Part shown: in pieces, positions 39,094 to 47,307 of the stretch
Layout of the letters: every line of letters begins with the position of its first letter
Numbering within the stretch: the stretch's first letter is position 1
Position numbers and translations under genes: made by a program
The notes under the pieces: model-generated
Database searches by the model: none
What the model was told of the DNA's origin: nothing
Seen by the model: only the letters and a program-made list of their open reading frames with translations
Source: Flavobacteriaceae bacterium MAR_2010_188
GTDB taxonomy: Bacteria; Bacteroidota; Bacteroidia; Flavobacteriales; Flavobacteriaceae
Length of the DNA stretch: 64,000 bases
Assembly (NCBI GenBank): GCA_900104375.1
Contig: LT629302.1
Span: forward strand, 1,511,001 to 1,575,000
Direction of reading: 5' to 3'

Positions 39094-39993
39094 ATGAAAA
39101 AGATTTTTAGCATACTCCTTCCCTTCATTTTCTTTTGCTCATGTGAAGACGTTATTGATGTCGATTTGCCAGAAGAAGAACCTAGATTAATCATCAATGC
39201 TTTATTGAGAGTCGATAAAAGTCAGGAATACGTTGGGGCAAAAATCAGAATGTCATTAACCAGTTCGTTCTTTGAAGACATTACCATTGCCGAAGTTGAT
39301 AGAGTTAGCATATTATATGGAGTTGAAGATGAACAAGGATTTATGGAAAGACCATTTAATTCGGTCTTGGTAGAAACAACACCTGGTACCGGAATTTACG
39401 AACCACTGGTTACATCTACGATTGACTATAGGATACGGACCCAGGACGTAAACCCAGATGTGACTTTTTATCTTTCGGTGATTTACAAGGACCGCTTCTA
39501 TTTTTCTAAAACTATGTACGTGCCTACAGTACCAATTGATAATTTAGAAATAGGTGATGGATTTCTGTTCGATGAAGATGAAACTGAACTTAAGATTACG
39601 TATACCGATGATGCGTCTAGGGACGACTTCTATCTTTTCGATTTTGATTTAGGAAATTTTTTAGTTTCAGAAGATGAATTTTATCAAGGTCAACAATTCG
39701 GATTTTCATATTATTATGATCAGGATTTAACGGTAGGTCAAGAATTAGAGGTAAGCATTCTTGGGGCAGATCGTCAATTCTTTAATTATATGAATCTGTT
39801 ATTGCAGCAGACCGATCAAAATGTCGGAGTTTTTGAAACTCCTAAGGCGACAATCAGAGGAAATATTTTTGATTTTACTGATGTAGACAATAGAGACCAG
39901 TTTGATAATACCGGAAATCCTGATACCTTTCCACTGGGCTATTTTGCCGTTGTACAGGAGTATAAAGAAACTATTACGATTACCGAGAATTGA
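39094..39993 (+). CDS. DUF4249 family lipoprotein
   Basis: The 299-residue protein starts MKKIFSILLPFIFFCSCEDV with a lipobox ending in Cys17. Family features are LIINALLRVDKS and the Asp-rich ITYTDDASRDDFYLFDF. It is probably the surface-exposed partner of the upstream TonB receptor. The ATG at 39094 is chosen because an upstream frame from 38887 lies within the receptor gene and lacks a signal. It is convergent with the glycerate kinase gene. Confidence 0.9.
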   Translation: MKKIFSILLPFIFFCSCEDVIDVDLPEEEPRLIINALLRVDKSQEYVGAKIRMSLTSSFFEDITIAEVDRVSILYGVEDEQGFMERPFNSVLVETTPGTGIYEPLVTSTIDYRIRTQDVNPDVTFYLSVIYKDRFYFSKTMYVPTVPIDNLEIGDGFLFDEDETELKITYTDDASRDDFYLFDFDLGNFLVSEDEFYQGQQFGFSYYYDQDLTVGQELEVSILGADRQFFNYMNLLLQQTDQNVGVFETPKATIRGNIFDFTDVDNRDQFDNTGNPDTFPLGYFAVVQEYKETITITEN

Positions 39994-40000
39994 TATTCTC

Positions 40001-41128
40001 TCAATAATCCTTCATTATAGGAAGTAATTTACGCGGAATTGTTCGAAGATATTTTTCTGCATTTTTAATGCTTTCATGTTTACTCACAGAAGCATCAGCG
40101 ATAGTTGTAGCATAAAAAATACCATGTTGTTTATATTCATTTTGGCTTAATGCCAACCTACCACATATAGCAATTACAGGAACCTTAAATCGTTTTCCTA
40201 AACCACTGACACCGCTTATTAATTTCCCCTGAAGGGATTGGCTATCTAAACTTCCTTCACCTGTAATAATAAAATCAACTTTATTTATTTTCAAGATATC
40301 TTCTACTCTACTAAGCTTGAAGATAAATTCGATTCCTGAGATAAATTCGGCATTACAAAAAGTCATTAATCCAAAGGCGGCTCCTCCTGCAGCGCCTGCC
40401 CCCGCAACTTCCGCAGAATCTTTAAAACCATTTTCCTTTGCTATCTCGGAGATATGGCGTAAACCAGAATCAAGTTCTATAATGTCCTCCTCATTCGCGC
40501 CTTTCTGTTTTGCATAAATAAATGCTGCGCCATTAGGTCCGAATAAAGGATTATTGACGTCATTAACAACCACAAATTTCACATTTGGAAAGAGATAATT
40601 ACCTTTAATAAATTGGACCTTAATCAAATTCTCTCCGTTGGGTTCTAATAGTTCACCTTTAATATCAAAAAACTGAAGACCTAATTGATCAACAATTCCT
40701 AACCCGGCGTCGGTCGTTGCACTTCCACCCAGACCAATAAAAACTGTTTCCGCACCACGACGAATGGCATCTTCTATTATTATTCCAGTTCCTTTGGTAC
40801 TGGTAAGTTTCGGATTACGTTCTTCTATTTTCAATAGTTCTAAACCCGAAGCTTGAGCCAATTCTACGTAAGCCGTTTTTGAGTCATTTTGAAATAAATA
40901 CTTCGATTTAATCTGCCTATTCAAAGGGTCAACCGTGTTGATTGTAATCTCACTGATATCAACACTATTGGCAACAGCATCCAGAAAACCTTCCCCTCCG
41001 TCCGAAGCAACACAGCCAAATATTTCGATTTCGTTATCTAGAGATTTAAATTCCTTAGAGAATATTGTAATTATTTCAGTAGAACTGATTGAATCCTTAA
41101 AACTGTCTGGTATTATTAGAATCTTCAT
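40001..41128 (-). CDS. Glycerate kinase, type 1
   Basis: Phosphorylates glycerate to 2- or 3-phosphoglycerate. The 375-residue protein begins MKILIIPDSFKDSISSTEI, and has SDGGEGFLDAVA, GLGGSATTDAGLGI, GAGAAGGAAFGL and ITGEGSLDSQSLQGK, the glycerate kinase I signatures. The ATG at 41128 replaces a TTG at 41149 in the longer frame. It diverges from murQ by 51 bases. Confidence 0.93.
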   Translation of the reverse strand: MKILIIPDSFKDSISSTEIITIFSKEFKSLDNEIEIFGCVASDGGEGFLDAVANSVDISEITINTVDPLNRQIKSKYLFQNDSKTAYVELAQASGLELLKIEERNPKLTSTKGTGIIIEDAIRRGAETVFIGLGGSATTDAGLGIVDQLGLQFFDIKGELLEPNGENLIKVQFIKGNYLFPNVKFVVVNDVNNPLFGPNGAAFIYAKQKGANEEDIIELDSGLRHISEIAKENGFKDSAEVAGAGAAGGAAFGLMTFCNAEFISGIEFIFKLSRVEDILKINKVDFIITGEGSLDSQSLQGKLISGVSGLGKRFKVPVIAICGRLALSQNEYKQHGIFYATTIADASVSKHESIKNAEKYLRTIPRKLLPIMKDY

Positions 41129-41179
41129 CTTGATATATTCAGTTTTCAAACCAAGTATTCCTATAAATATAAGCCATTA

Positions 41180-42025
41180 ATGGTTATTTTTGATAAACCT
41201 AAAATTCTTCAATTGAAATTTACCAAGACCACGGAGCAAGATTCCAATTATCAACATCTCGATAAAATGCAGGTGAATGAGTTATTGCAGAGCATCAACA
41301 AAGAAGATAAGACCGTAGCATTTGCAGTGGAGAAGGCTATCCCCCAAATTGAAAAATTAACGGAGCAAGTAATTGATAAGTTGAAAAATGGCGGTCGGCT
41401 CTTTTATTTAGGTGCAGGAACCAGCGGAAGATTAGGTATAGTAGATGCTTCAGAATGTCCGCCAACTTTTGGTGTACCACATTCTATGGTTGTTGGTCTT
41501 ATAGCCGGCGGAGACAGCGCAATACGAAAAGCTGTAGAATTTGCGGAGGATTCGACCAATCAAGGTTTTAAGGATTTACAAGAACAAAATATATCGTCTA
41601 AGGACGTTGTAATAGGGATTGCTGCTTCTGGCACTACCCCATATGTCATTTCCGCACTAGCTAAATGCAATGAACATAACATTATTACTGGATGCATTAC
41701 TTGTAACCAAAATAGTCCACTATCCCAAGTTTCTAGGTTTCCGGTAGAAGTTGTGGTGGGTCCAGAATTTGTCACGGGTAGCTCTAGGATGAAAGCCGGT
41801 ACGGCTCAAAAAATGGTGCTTAATATGATTACTACCGCTACAATGATAAGACTGGGAAAAGTGGTGGACAATAAGATGGTCGATATGCAATTGAGCAATA
41901 ACAAATTAGTTGACCGTGGAGTCAAAATGGTGATGAGCAGTTTGAACATTTCTGAAGAAGAAGCTCAAAGGCTAATTGGTGAATATGGAGGTGTAAGAAC
42001 CGCAATAGAGAATTATGCAAAATAG
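41180..42025 (+). CDS. murQ: N-acetylmuramic acid 6-phosphate etherase
   Basis: Splits the lactyl ether of MurNAc-6-phosphate during cell-wall recycling. The 281-residue SIS-domain protein has FTKTTEQDSNYQHLDKM, GAGTSGRLGIVDASECPPTFG, VIGIAASGTTPYVISAL and GSSRMKAGTAQKMVLNMIT. The frame begins at ATG 41180. The family N-terminus aligns from residue 13, so a TTG start at 41213 (270 residues) is also possible. It overlaps DUF6095 by 11 bases. Confidence 0.94.
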   Translation: MVIFDKPKILQLKFTKTTEQDSNYQHLDKMQVNELLQSINKEDKTVAFAVEKAIPQIEKLTEQVIDKLKNGGRLFYLGAGTSGRLGIVDASECPPTFGVPHSMVVGLIAGGDSAIRKAVEFAEDSTNQGFKDLQEQNISSKDVVIGIAASGTTPYVISALAKCNEHNIITGCITCNQNSPLSQVSRFPVEVVVGPEFVTGSSRMKAGTAQKMVLNMITTATMIRLGKVVDNKMVDMQLSNNKLVDRGVKMVMSSLNISEEEAQRLIGEYGGVRTAIENYAK

Positions 42026-42245
42026 TACCGATAAAGATATATTGATAAAAGGTTTAAAACTGATGGGCATCACTGCCTTACTTATGTTCGTAGGGCCTAC
42101 TGTAGTATATGTTTCACTCACTGATAAAACCCAAGCCGTATTTATCCCTCTTATAAGTATCGGATTTATTATTTGCGGTGCGGCAATTTATTTTGGGTTT
42201 AAAGGGATTAGGACCATTATGGATAGTATGTTCAATAAAAATTGA
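42015..42245 (+). CDS. DUF6095 family small membrane protein
   Basis: The 76-residue protein has two membrane helices (GITALLMFVGPTVVYVSL and FIPLISIGFIICGAAIYF) joined by a short polar loop, and a basic C-terminus. DUF6095 proteins follow murQ in many Flavobacteriaceae. The function is unknown. It overlaps the murQ 3' end and stops one base before the convergent kinase gene. Confidence 0.8.
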   Translation: MQNSTDKDILIKGLKLMGITALLMFVGPTVVYVSLTDKTQAVFIPLISIGFIICGAAIYFGFKGIRTIMDSMFNKN

Positions 42246-42246
42246 A

Positions 42247-43731
42247 TTACTCATAAGGTATTAATATATCAACTCGAGTTCCCAAGCTTTGTTTATTAGC
42301 ATCGAGTAGATCAATAAATTCTATTGAGCCAGGACTTTTCAAATTATAAGAGAAATTCTGCAATCTTTCTTTCGTTATTGCAATACCAAAAGATTGACGT
42401 TTGTGTATCTTTTTATCCTTAATTTTTTGTGCCCTTTGGCGACCAATGCCATTGTCAATTATGGATATCAAAACATTGTCATTCTCAAGTTTCTTGATTT
42501 CCAATGATAACTTTCTTTCTCCCTTCTTAAGCGAAAGTCCATGCCATATTGCGTTCTCTAAAAATGGTTGTAGTATCAAAGAAGGCACCTTGAATGTTTC
42601 GATTCCGATTTTTTGGTCTACGATCACCTTAAATTCTATACTGTTATCTAACCTAATATTTTCAATATTCACATAGAGCTTTGCGATGTCTAATTCCTCC
42701 GACAGTATCGTATTTACTTCAACTGATGACGATAAAATTTTACGTATCAATTTTGAGAATTTATTTAGGTAATAAACAGCATTTTCCTGTTCATTGTCAA
42801 TGATATACCTCTTAATTGAATTAAGACTGTTAAATATAAAGTGTGGATTCATCTGACTACGCAATGCAGAAACTTTAAGCTCCGCCAATTCCTTTTGATA
42901 CCGAATTTTTATGTTTTCGATTTTATCCTTTTCGGCCTGTTGGCTTAATTGCGCAACATCAAATTCTAATTTTTGTTGGATTTTAAAGCGTAGACTTTCG
43001 TTTTCTTTTAACTGCTGTATAAGTTTATTTTGCGATTGGTTTCGTTCTTGGTAGATGTTATATTGATAATGCCCAAGCCCAAGGGCAAACAGTGCGGTTT
43101 CTAAAATATATCCAAGATACAAATAACTGGAAACCCATTCTGGATAATTGTTTACGTTATAATACACTAGAACGAAAATCAAGGAGAGAACAGAAAAAAA
43201 TGTAAGACATATGGATCCGATTATGATATAAAATCGGAGTGGATGCCGGGACCTGAAGAACATGATATAGGTAATAACACTTAAAACTAAAATATAAATA
43301 ACAAAAAAATGGTACGCCATTGTTGCATAAGTCCATCGATAAAACACAATATTTATTATAACTGTTACTAAGCAGTATACAGACAACAAAATCAATGCTC
43401 TTTTAATATGGTAGTACCATTTCGGAAACTCTTCCGAGGACCTTAAGAATTTTAAGGCAAAAACAAAATAGAGTAAGTATGAAGTTTCGGCAAAAAATTC
43501 AGGAATTGAAGCTATAAATTTGAATGGCTTATTCTTCAAAAACGGATAATAATTATCCAAAAAAGTAACCTGGTAACCCATGATACAGATTAAGTAAAGG
43601 CCATAAAGTATATAAAGACTGTTACGATTTTTGGCGTATAGGAGGATGTGGTATACTGCAAAGAAGGTCCATCCTCCCATTAAAAAAATCGATAATCCGC
43701 TTGAATGGGGATGATAGAACCAATTCTCCAT
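42247..43731 (-). CDS. LytS-family sensor histidine kinase with a 7-helix membrane sensor
   Basis: The 494-residue protein has six to seven membrane helices in the first 225 residues (7TMR-type sensor). A short coiled coil (ERNQSQNKLIQQLKENESL) is followed by a His_kinase domain. The phosphoacceptor is in SQMNPHFIFNSLNSIKRYI. The ATP-binding half shows LQPFLENAIWHGL (N box) and IIDNGIGRQRAQ (G1 box). It is cotranscribed with the LytTR regulator that precedes it (14-base gap); the two should form one signalling pair. Confidence 0.92.
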   Translation of the reverse strand: MENWFYHPHSSGLSIFLMGGWTFFAVYHILLYAKNRNSLYILYGLYLICIMGYQVTFLDNYYPFLKNKPFKFIASIPEFFAETSYLLYFVFALKFLRSSEEFPKWYYHIKRALILLSVYCLVTVIINIVFYRWTYATMAYHFFVIYILVLSVITYIMFFRSRHPLRFYIIIGSICLTFFSVLSLIFVLVYYNVNNYPEWVSSYLYLGYILETALFALGLGHYQYNIYQERNQSQNKLIQQLKENESLRFKIQQKLEFDVAQLSQQAEKDKIENIKIRYQKELAELKVSALRSQMNPHFIFNSLNSIKRYIIDNEQENAVYYLNKFSKLIRKILSSSVEVNTILSEELDIAKLYVNIENIRLDNSIEFKVIVDQKIGIETFKVPSLILQPFLENAIWHGLSLKKGERKLSLEIKKLENDNVLISIIDNGIGRQRAQKIKDKKIHKRQSFGIAITKERLQNFSYNLKSPGSIEFIDLLDANKQSLGTRVDILIPYE

Positions 43732-43745
43732 ATATCAGTTAGTAC

Positions 43746-44489
43746 TTATCTTTCCAGCCTTTGCAGCAAATCATTTTTTTTGGTCCTTGATATGGGAATG
43801 TCTTTTTTATTGGACATAATTAAATAAGGACCGTCGGTTCTTACATATTCAGAAATATGACGGATATTGATAAGATATGAATTGTGGACTCTAAAAAAAT
43901 CAGAATGTTCAATCAATTCTTCCACTTCCTTTAATTTTAAGGTAACTACCTCTACATTCCCATCTGCGAAATATACTTCAGAATAGTTGCCATCGGATTT
44001 GCAATAGACTATGGTCTCAGGATTCTTATAAACTATCCGTCCTGCCATTGGTAGCCCGATTTTTCTGTGCGCTGTGGGAGGGGAGATACTTTGTAACACT
44101 TTTTTTAATTCAAAACCCAAGACATTTTTTTGCTTGTTAGCCGTGATTTTAGAAACGGCGCTCTTTAAGTCATCAGAATCAATAGGCTTTAAAAGATAAT
44201 CTATCGCATGTGCCCTAAAGGCCTTAATCGCATAATTATCATATGCTGTCGTAATAATTAAATCGAAATTTCTATATGATAATTTGTTCAACAATTGAAA
44301 CCCATCCATTTCAGGCATTTCAATATCGAGAAACACACAATCCGGTTTTAGATAATTGATCGCAGAAATGGCTTCTACTGGATCAACGAAAGAATCTATG
44401 ATCTTTATATTGGGGCAAAAATGCTCTATTTCCCACTTAAGGTTTTTTAGAGCATTTAGCTCGTCATCTATTAAAATAGCATTTATCAT
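43746..44489 (-). CDS. LytTR-family response regulator
   Basis: The 247-residue protein has an N-terminal receiver with the acidic pocket (IDDE), phosphoacceptor Asp55 in VFLDIEMPEMDG, and Lys in YLLKPID. The C-terminal LytTR DNA-binding domain has NPETIVYCKSDGNYSEVYF, ELIEHSDFFRVHNSYLINI and ISRTKKNDLL. It is first in a two-gene unit with its kinase. A TATATTTG promoter element lies 16 bases before the start. LytTR targets are often direct repeats near surface-protein genes; none was identified. Confidence 0.93.
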   Translation of the reverse strand: MINAILIDDELNALKNLKWEIEHFCPNIKIIDSFVDPVEAISAINYLKPDCVFLDIEMPEMDGFQLLNKLSYRNFDLIITTAYDNYAIKAFRAHAIDYLLKPIDSDDLKSAVSKITANKQKNVLGFELKKVLQSISPPTAHRKIGLPMAGRIVYKNPETIVYCKSDGNYSEVYFADGNVEVVTLKLKEVEELIEHSDFFRVHNSYLINIRHISEYVRTDGPYLIMSNKKDIPISRTKKNDLLQRLER

Positions 44490-44505
44490 TAATCTTCCCT
44501 TTCAT

Positions 44506-44513
44506 CAAATATA
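44506..44513 (-). promoter_or_regulatory. Putative -7 promoter element of the LytTR-LytS unit
   Basis: Reads TATATTTG on the minus strand (exact TAnnTTTG), 16 bases before the ATG of the response regulator. Confidence 0.45.
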
Positions 44514-44746
44514 AAAACTATAACAACATATTCATGGTCATATAGATAGATGGGTGGTTTTCCATTACGGATTGTACGTTATTGCCCCTAATTCGTAAAA
44601 ATAGATTATTATGTTAATTTACAATTAACCATACAATAAAAGTCTATATCTATACATAGAGGTTACTGCCTTATACATCACTTTCTCGTAAAGCAAGTTA
44701 TCTAATTAACTTTTGCAATAATTTAGTCCAACAAAATTTATAGAAA

Positions 44747-44880
44747 ATGAAAATTCTATCACACTCAGTCCTAAGATCTATCAAATAATTATCCTTTTAA
44801 TAATCTTAACAGCATCAGTTTGTGATTCAGAACCAGGAAAAAATGTAGCCGAGCTAGATAGTAAATATATTATGAAATAA
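44747..44880 (+). pseudogene. Possible remnant of a lipoprotein gene start
   Basis: An ATG at 44747 reads 13 codons (MKILSHSVLRSIK) and stops. The next frame over continues as IIILLIILTASVCDSEPGKN, a hydrophobic stretch ending in a lipobox-like Cys, then stops at 44880. Joining the two frames near 44785 gives a typical lipoprotein signal. This could be a decayed lipoprotein or chance in A+T-rich DNA. Confidence 0.3.
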
Positions 44881-45042
44881 AAATTAGGATTTGATCACGC
44901 ATATAATTGAATGAGCAAGTTTACTGTTAATAAACCAAATTTTTTCTTATATTCTGATATATAATAGTTTAGTGATTAAAAATAATTATTTAATAACTTT
45001 ATAAACGACAAATTTTAAAAGAACCAACCAAAAACAAAAAAC

Positions 45043-46014
45043 ATGAAATCAAAATTATTTGTAGTGCTAGTCACCTGTACATTAATTTTTAGTTGCAAAT
45101 CAGATAAAAAGGAAGATGCATACAATGCGGATATGACGGCGGAGGAAACTGACTCTAATGCAGAAAAAAATTATTATAAGGATGGGGAACTTGAGGTAAT
45201 TACGGAAGCAATGGAATTTTATACTGCCGATACCATTAATTCAGGATGGAATCGCATTGTATATAAAAATGAATCCCCAGAGGTACATTTTATTATGATG
45301 GACCTCTATCCTTCTGATACCATAACCATGGATCATGTTAAAAATGAGCTGTTACCTCCATTCGACGAGGGTATGGCCCAGATTATGAAAGGGGATATTG
45401 ATAGTGCTATGGTTGCATTTGGAGGTCTACCGAGCTGGTTTGGCAAAATACGGTTTCTAGGTGGCACAGGGTTAATTTCACCAGGTGAGGTCGCCACCTC
45501 GACTATAAAGCTAGAACCTGGGAAATATTTAATGGAGTGCTATGTAAAAATGGCCAATGGTGAATGGCATACCAGCCATGGTATGGCAAAATTCATTCAT
45601 GTTAAAGAAGATGCCACATCGTTAACACCTCCAATGGAAAATCATACAATCTCAGTGTCTAGTACAAAGGGTATTCAAATGGAAGGAGAACCTTCAAATG
45701 GAAATAAAATATTTAAGGTTGATTTTGTAGATCAAAAGCCTTATGAACACTTTATGGGCCACGATGTGAATATTTTACGATATGATAATAGTGCAAATTT
45801 GGATTCACTAGTGGCATGGATGAATTGGATGAAACCCACCGGATTGGCCACACCTTCACCAAATGGAATTACATTTTTAGGTGGGGTAAATAATTGTGAG
45901 GCAGGTAGTAGCGGGTATTTTTCAGTTGACCTAGAGCCGGGAAATTATGTATTGATATCAGAGGTTCCGGCTGCTGATAAAAAGGGACTCATGAAAAAAT
46001 TTACAGTTCAGTAA
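45043..46014 (+). CDS. Lipoprotein with cupredoxin-like repeats, copy 1
   Basis: The 323-residue protein begins MKSKLFVVLVTCTLIFSCKS with a lipobox ending at Cys18. It has two similar beta-rich halves, each ending in a P-G-x-Y-x-L segment: LEPGKYLMECYVKMANG near residue 160 and LEPGNYVLISEVPAADK near 300. In the first half His82, Cys166, His176 or His179 and Met181 occur in the order of type-1 copper ligands; the second half lacks the Cys. Metal binding is inferred. The next gene, two bases away, is a paralogue of equal length. No named family was recognised. Confidence 0.85.
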   Translation: MKSKLFVVLVTCTLIFSCKSDKKEDAYNADMTAEETDSNAEKNYYKDGELEVITEAMEFYTADTINSGWNRIVYKNESPEVHFIMMDLYPSDTITMDHVKNELLPPFDEGMAQIMKGDIDSAMVAFGGLPSWFGKIRFLGGTGLISPGEVATSTIKLEPGKYLMECYVKMANGEWHTSHGMAKFIHVKEDATSLTPPMENHTISVSSTKGIQMEGEPSNGNKIFKVDFVDQKPYEHFMGHDVNILRYDNSANLDSLVAWMNWMKPTGLATPSPNGITFLGGVNNCEAGSSGYFSVDLEPGNYVLISEVPAADKKGLMKKFTVQ

Positions 46015-46015
46015 A

Positions 46016-46987
46016 ATGATAAAACAGTTTTTAATATCACTTCTAGCATTTAATTTAATGTTAATGGTCGGTTGTGTGGATAAACAGACCTCGGGCCCGG
46101 GAGAGGAAGAGGTTGTAATTCCTGAAATTTCCAAAAGCGACAAGTTACTACCCGGAAACAAGATTTCAGTATTGACGACGGCTATGGAATTCCAAATGCC
46201 AGATACTATACCCTCTGGCTGGAACACATTTATTTATAAAAACGCTTCACCTGAAGTGCATTTTATGATATTTGAAAAGATGCCAGAAGGGATTACTATT
46301 AAAGAATATAAAGAAGAGCTTATTCCTCCTTTTGAAGAAGGAATGGCATATGCCCTTGAAGGTAATATAGAGAAATCTCAACAGGCATTTAAAAATATCC
46401 CAAAATGGTGGTTCAATGTAACGGTTGGAGGGGGTACTGGATTTATAAGTCCTGGTAAAACCGCGCTTACTACTTTTAAATTAGAACCAGGTCGATATAT
46501 TGTTGAATGTTATGTACGTATGGCCAATGGTAAACCACATGCCATGATGGGTATGTTGAAGGAAGTAATAGTTTCTGACGCAGTTTCAAAAATATCCGAA
46601 CCTAAAAATCCTGATTCAGAAATCGCAGTTTCATCAGAAGATGGGTTCGAAATTATAAAACCTTTAAATTCAGGAAATAATATCCTTAAAGTCAATTTTA
46701 AAGACCAGAAGGTTTATGAAAATCTCTTAGGACATGATCTTAACTTGATAAAAATGGAAGATGGCGCAGCCGTCCAAGATTTAAGTGATTGGTTGGATGC
46801 CACTGATCCAAAAGCACTGACCACACCATCTCCAGAAGGCTTTATGTTTTTAGGAGGGGTTAATGATCTTCCTTCAGGAGCAGTAGGTTATTTTGAAGTT
46901 ACCCTTCAGCCAGGTAATTATGTGCTTATATCTGAAGTTCCTGGCGCATACGAAAAAGGATTGATGAAAAAATTTACTGTAAAATAG
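46016..46987 (+). CDS. Lipoprotein with cupredoxin-like repeats, copy 2
   Basis: Tandem paralogue of the preceding gene, also 323 residues, with a signal and Cys lipobox (LLAFNLMLMVGCVD). The same two-domain plan is present. LEPGRYIVECYVRMANGK carries Cys165, with His175 and Met178 or Met180 following; the second His of copy 1 (His179) is Met here. The second half ends LQPGNYVLISEVPGAYEKG and KFTVK. The divergence of the pair, with conservation of the ligand region, suggests retained function after duplication. It is probably cotranscribed with copy 1. Confidence 0.85.
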   Translation: MIKQFLISLLAFNLMLMVGCVDKQTSGPGEEEVVIPEISKSDKLLPGNKISVLTTAMEFQMPDTIPSGWNTFIYKNASPEVHFMIFEKMPEGITIKEYKEELIPPFEEGMAYALEGNIEKSQQAFKNIPKWWFNVTVGGGTGFISPGKTALTTFKLEPGRYIVECYVRMANGKPHAMMGMLKEVIVSDAVSKISEPKNPDSEIAVSSEDGFEIIKPLNSGNNILKVNFKDQKVYENLLGHDLNLIKMEDGAAVQDLSDWLDATDPKALTTPSPEGFMFLGGVNDLPSGAVGYFEVTLQPGNYVLISEVPGAYEKGLMKKFTVK

Positions 46988-47307
46988 GTATAACCGTCAA
47001 AGAAACAGATAATAATTACTATCAACTTAAAAGGGGTAATACACTTACAATTTAAGCGCGAATCCTAGTTGCTGAATACGGGTATACCTTAATGTGAAAA
47101 GCTTAAGGTGATAATTCCCCCTAGTCTCTACTGCTTCTGGCTTAGCAATAAACCTAACCTTAAAAAGGATATTATTTTAAAATGTAATTAAGTCTGATTC
47201 TTACAAGTTATTTGCGTCTAAATTACTTAAATTCAATATCTTTAAAGTAATCATTAGTCCAAAAACCTACAATTATTTATGCTAATGTTGCTTTAAATCG
47301 GGATTGT
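46988..47307. other. 320-base intergenic region before the HTCS gene
   Basis: No gene was found. It contains a 7-base inverted repeat, ACCTTAA (47086-47092) and TTAAGGT (47103-47109), about 100 bases after the lipoprotein stop; this may be a weak terminator or operator. No TAnnTTTG match was found before the HTCS start. Confidence 0.5.

Larger units (their letters stand above)
44490..45042. other. 553-base divergent intergenic region
   Basis: Very A+T-rich region between the LytTR unit and the tandem lipoproteins. It holds the -7 element of the LytTR gene near its left end and a possible gene remnant at 44747-44880. The right end has TAACTTTA, a near match to TAnnTTTG, about 45 bases before the lipoprotein ATG. 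No terminator or known RNA was recognised. Confidence 0.6.
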
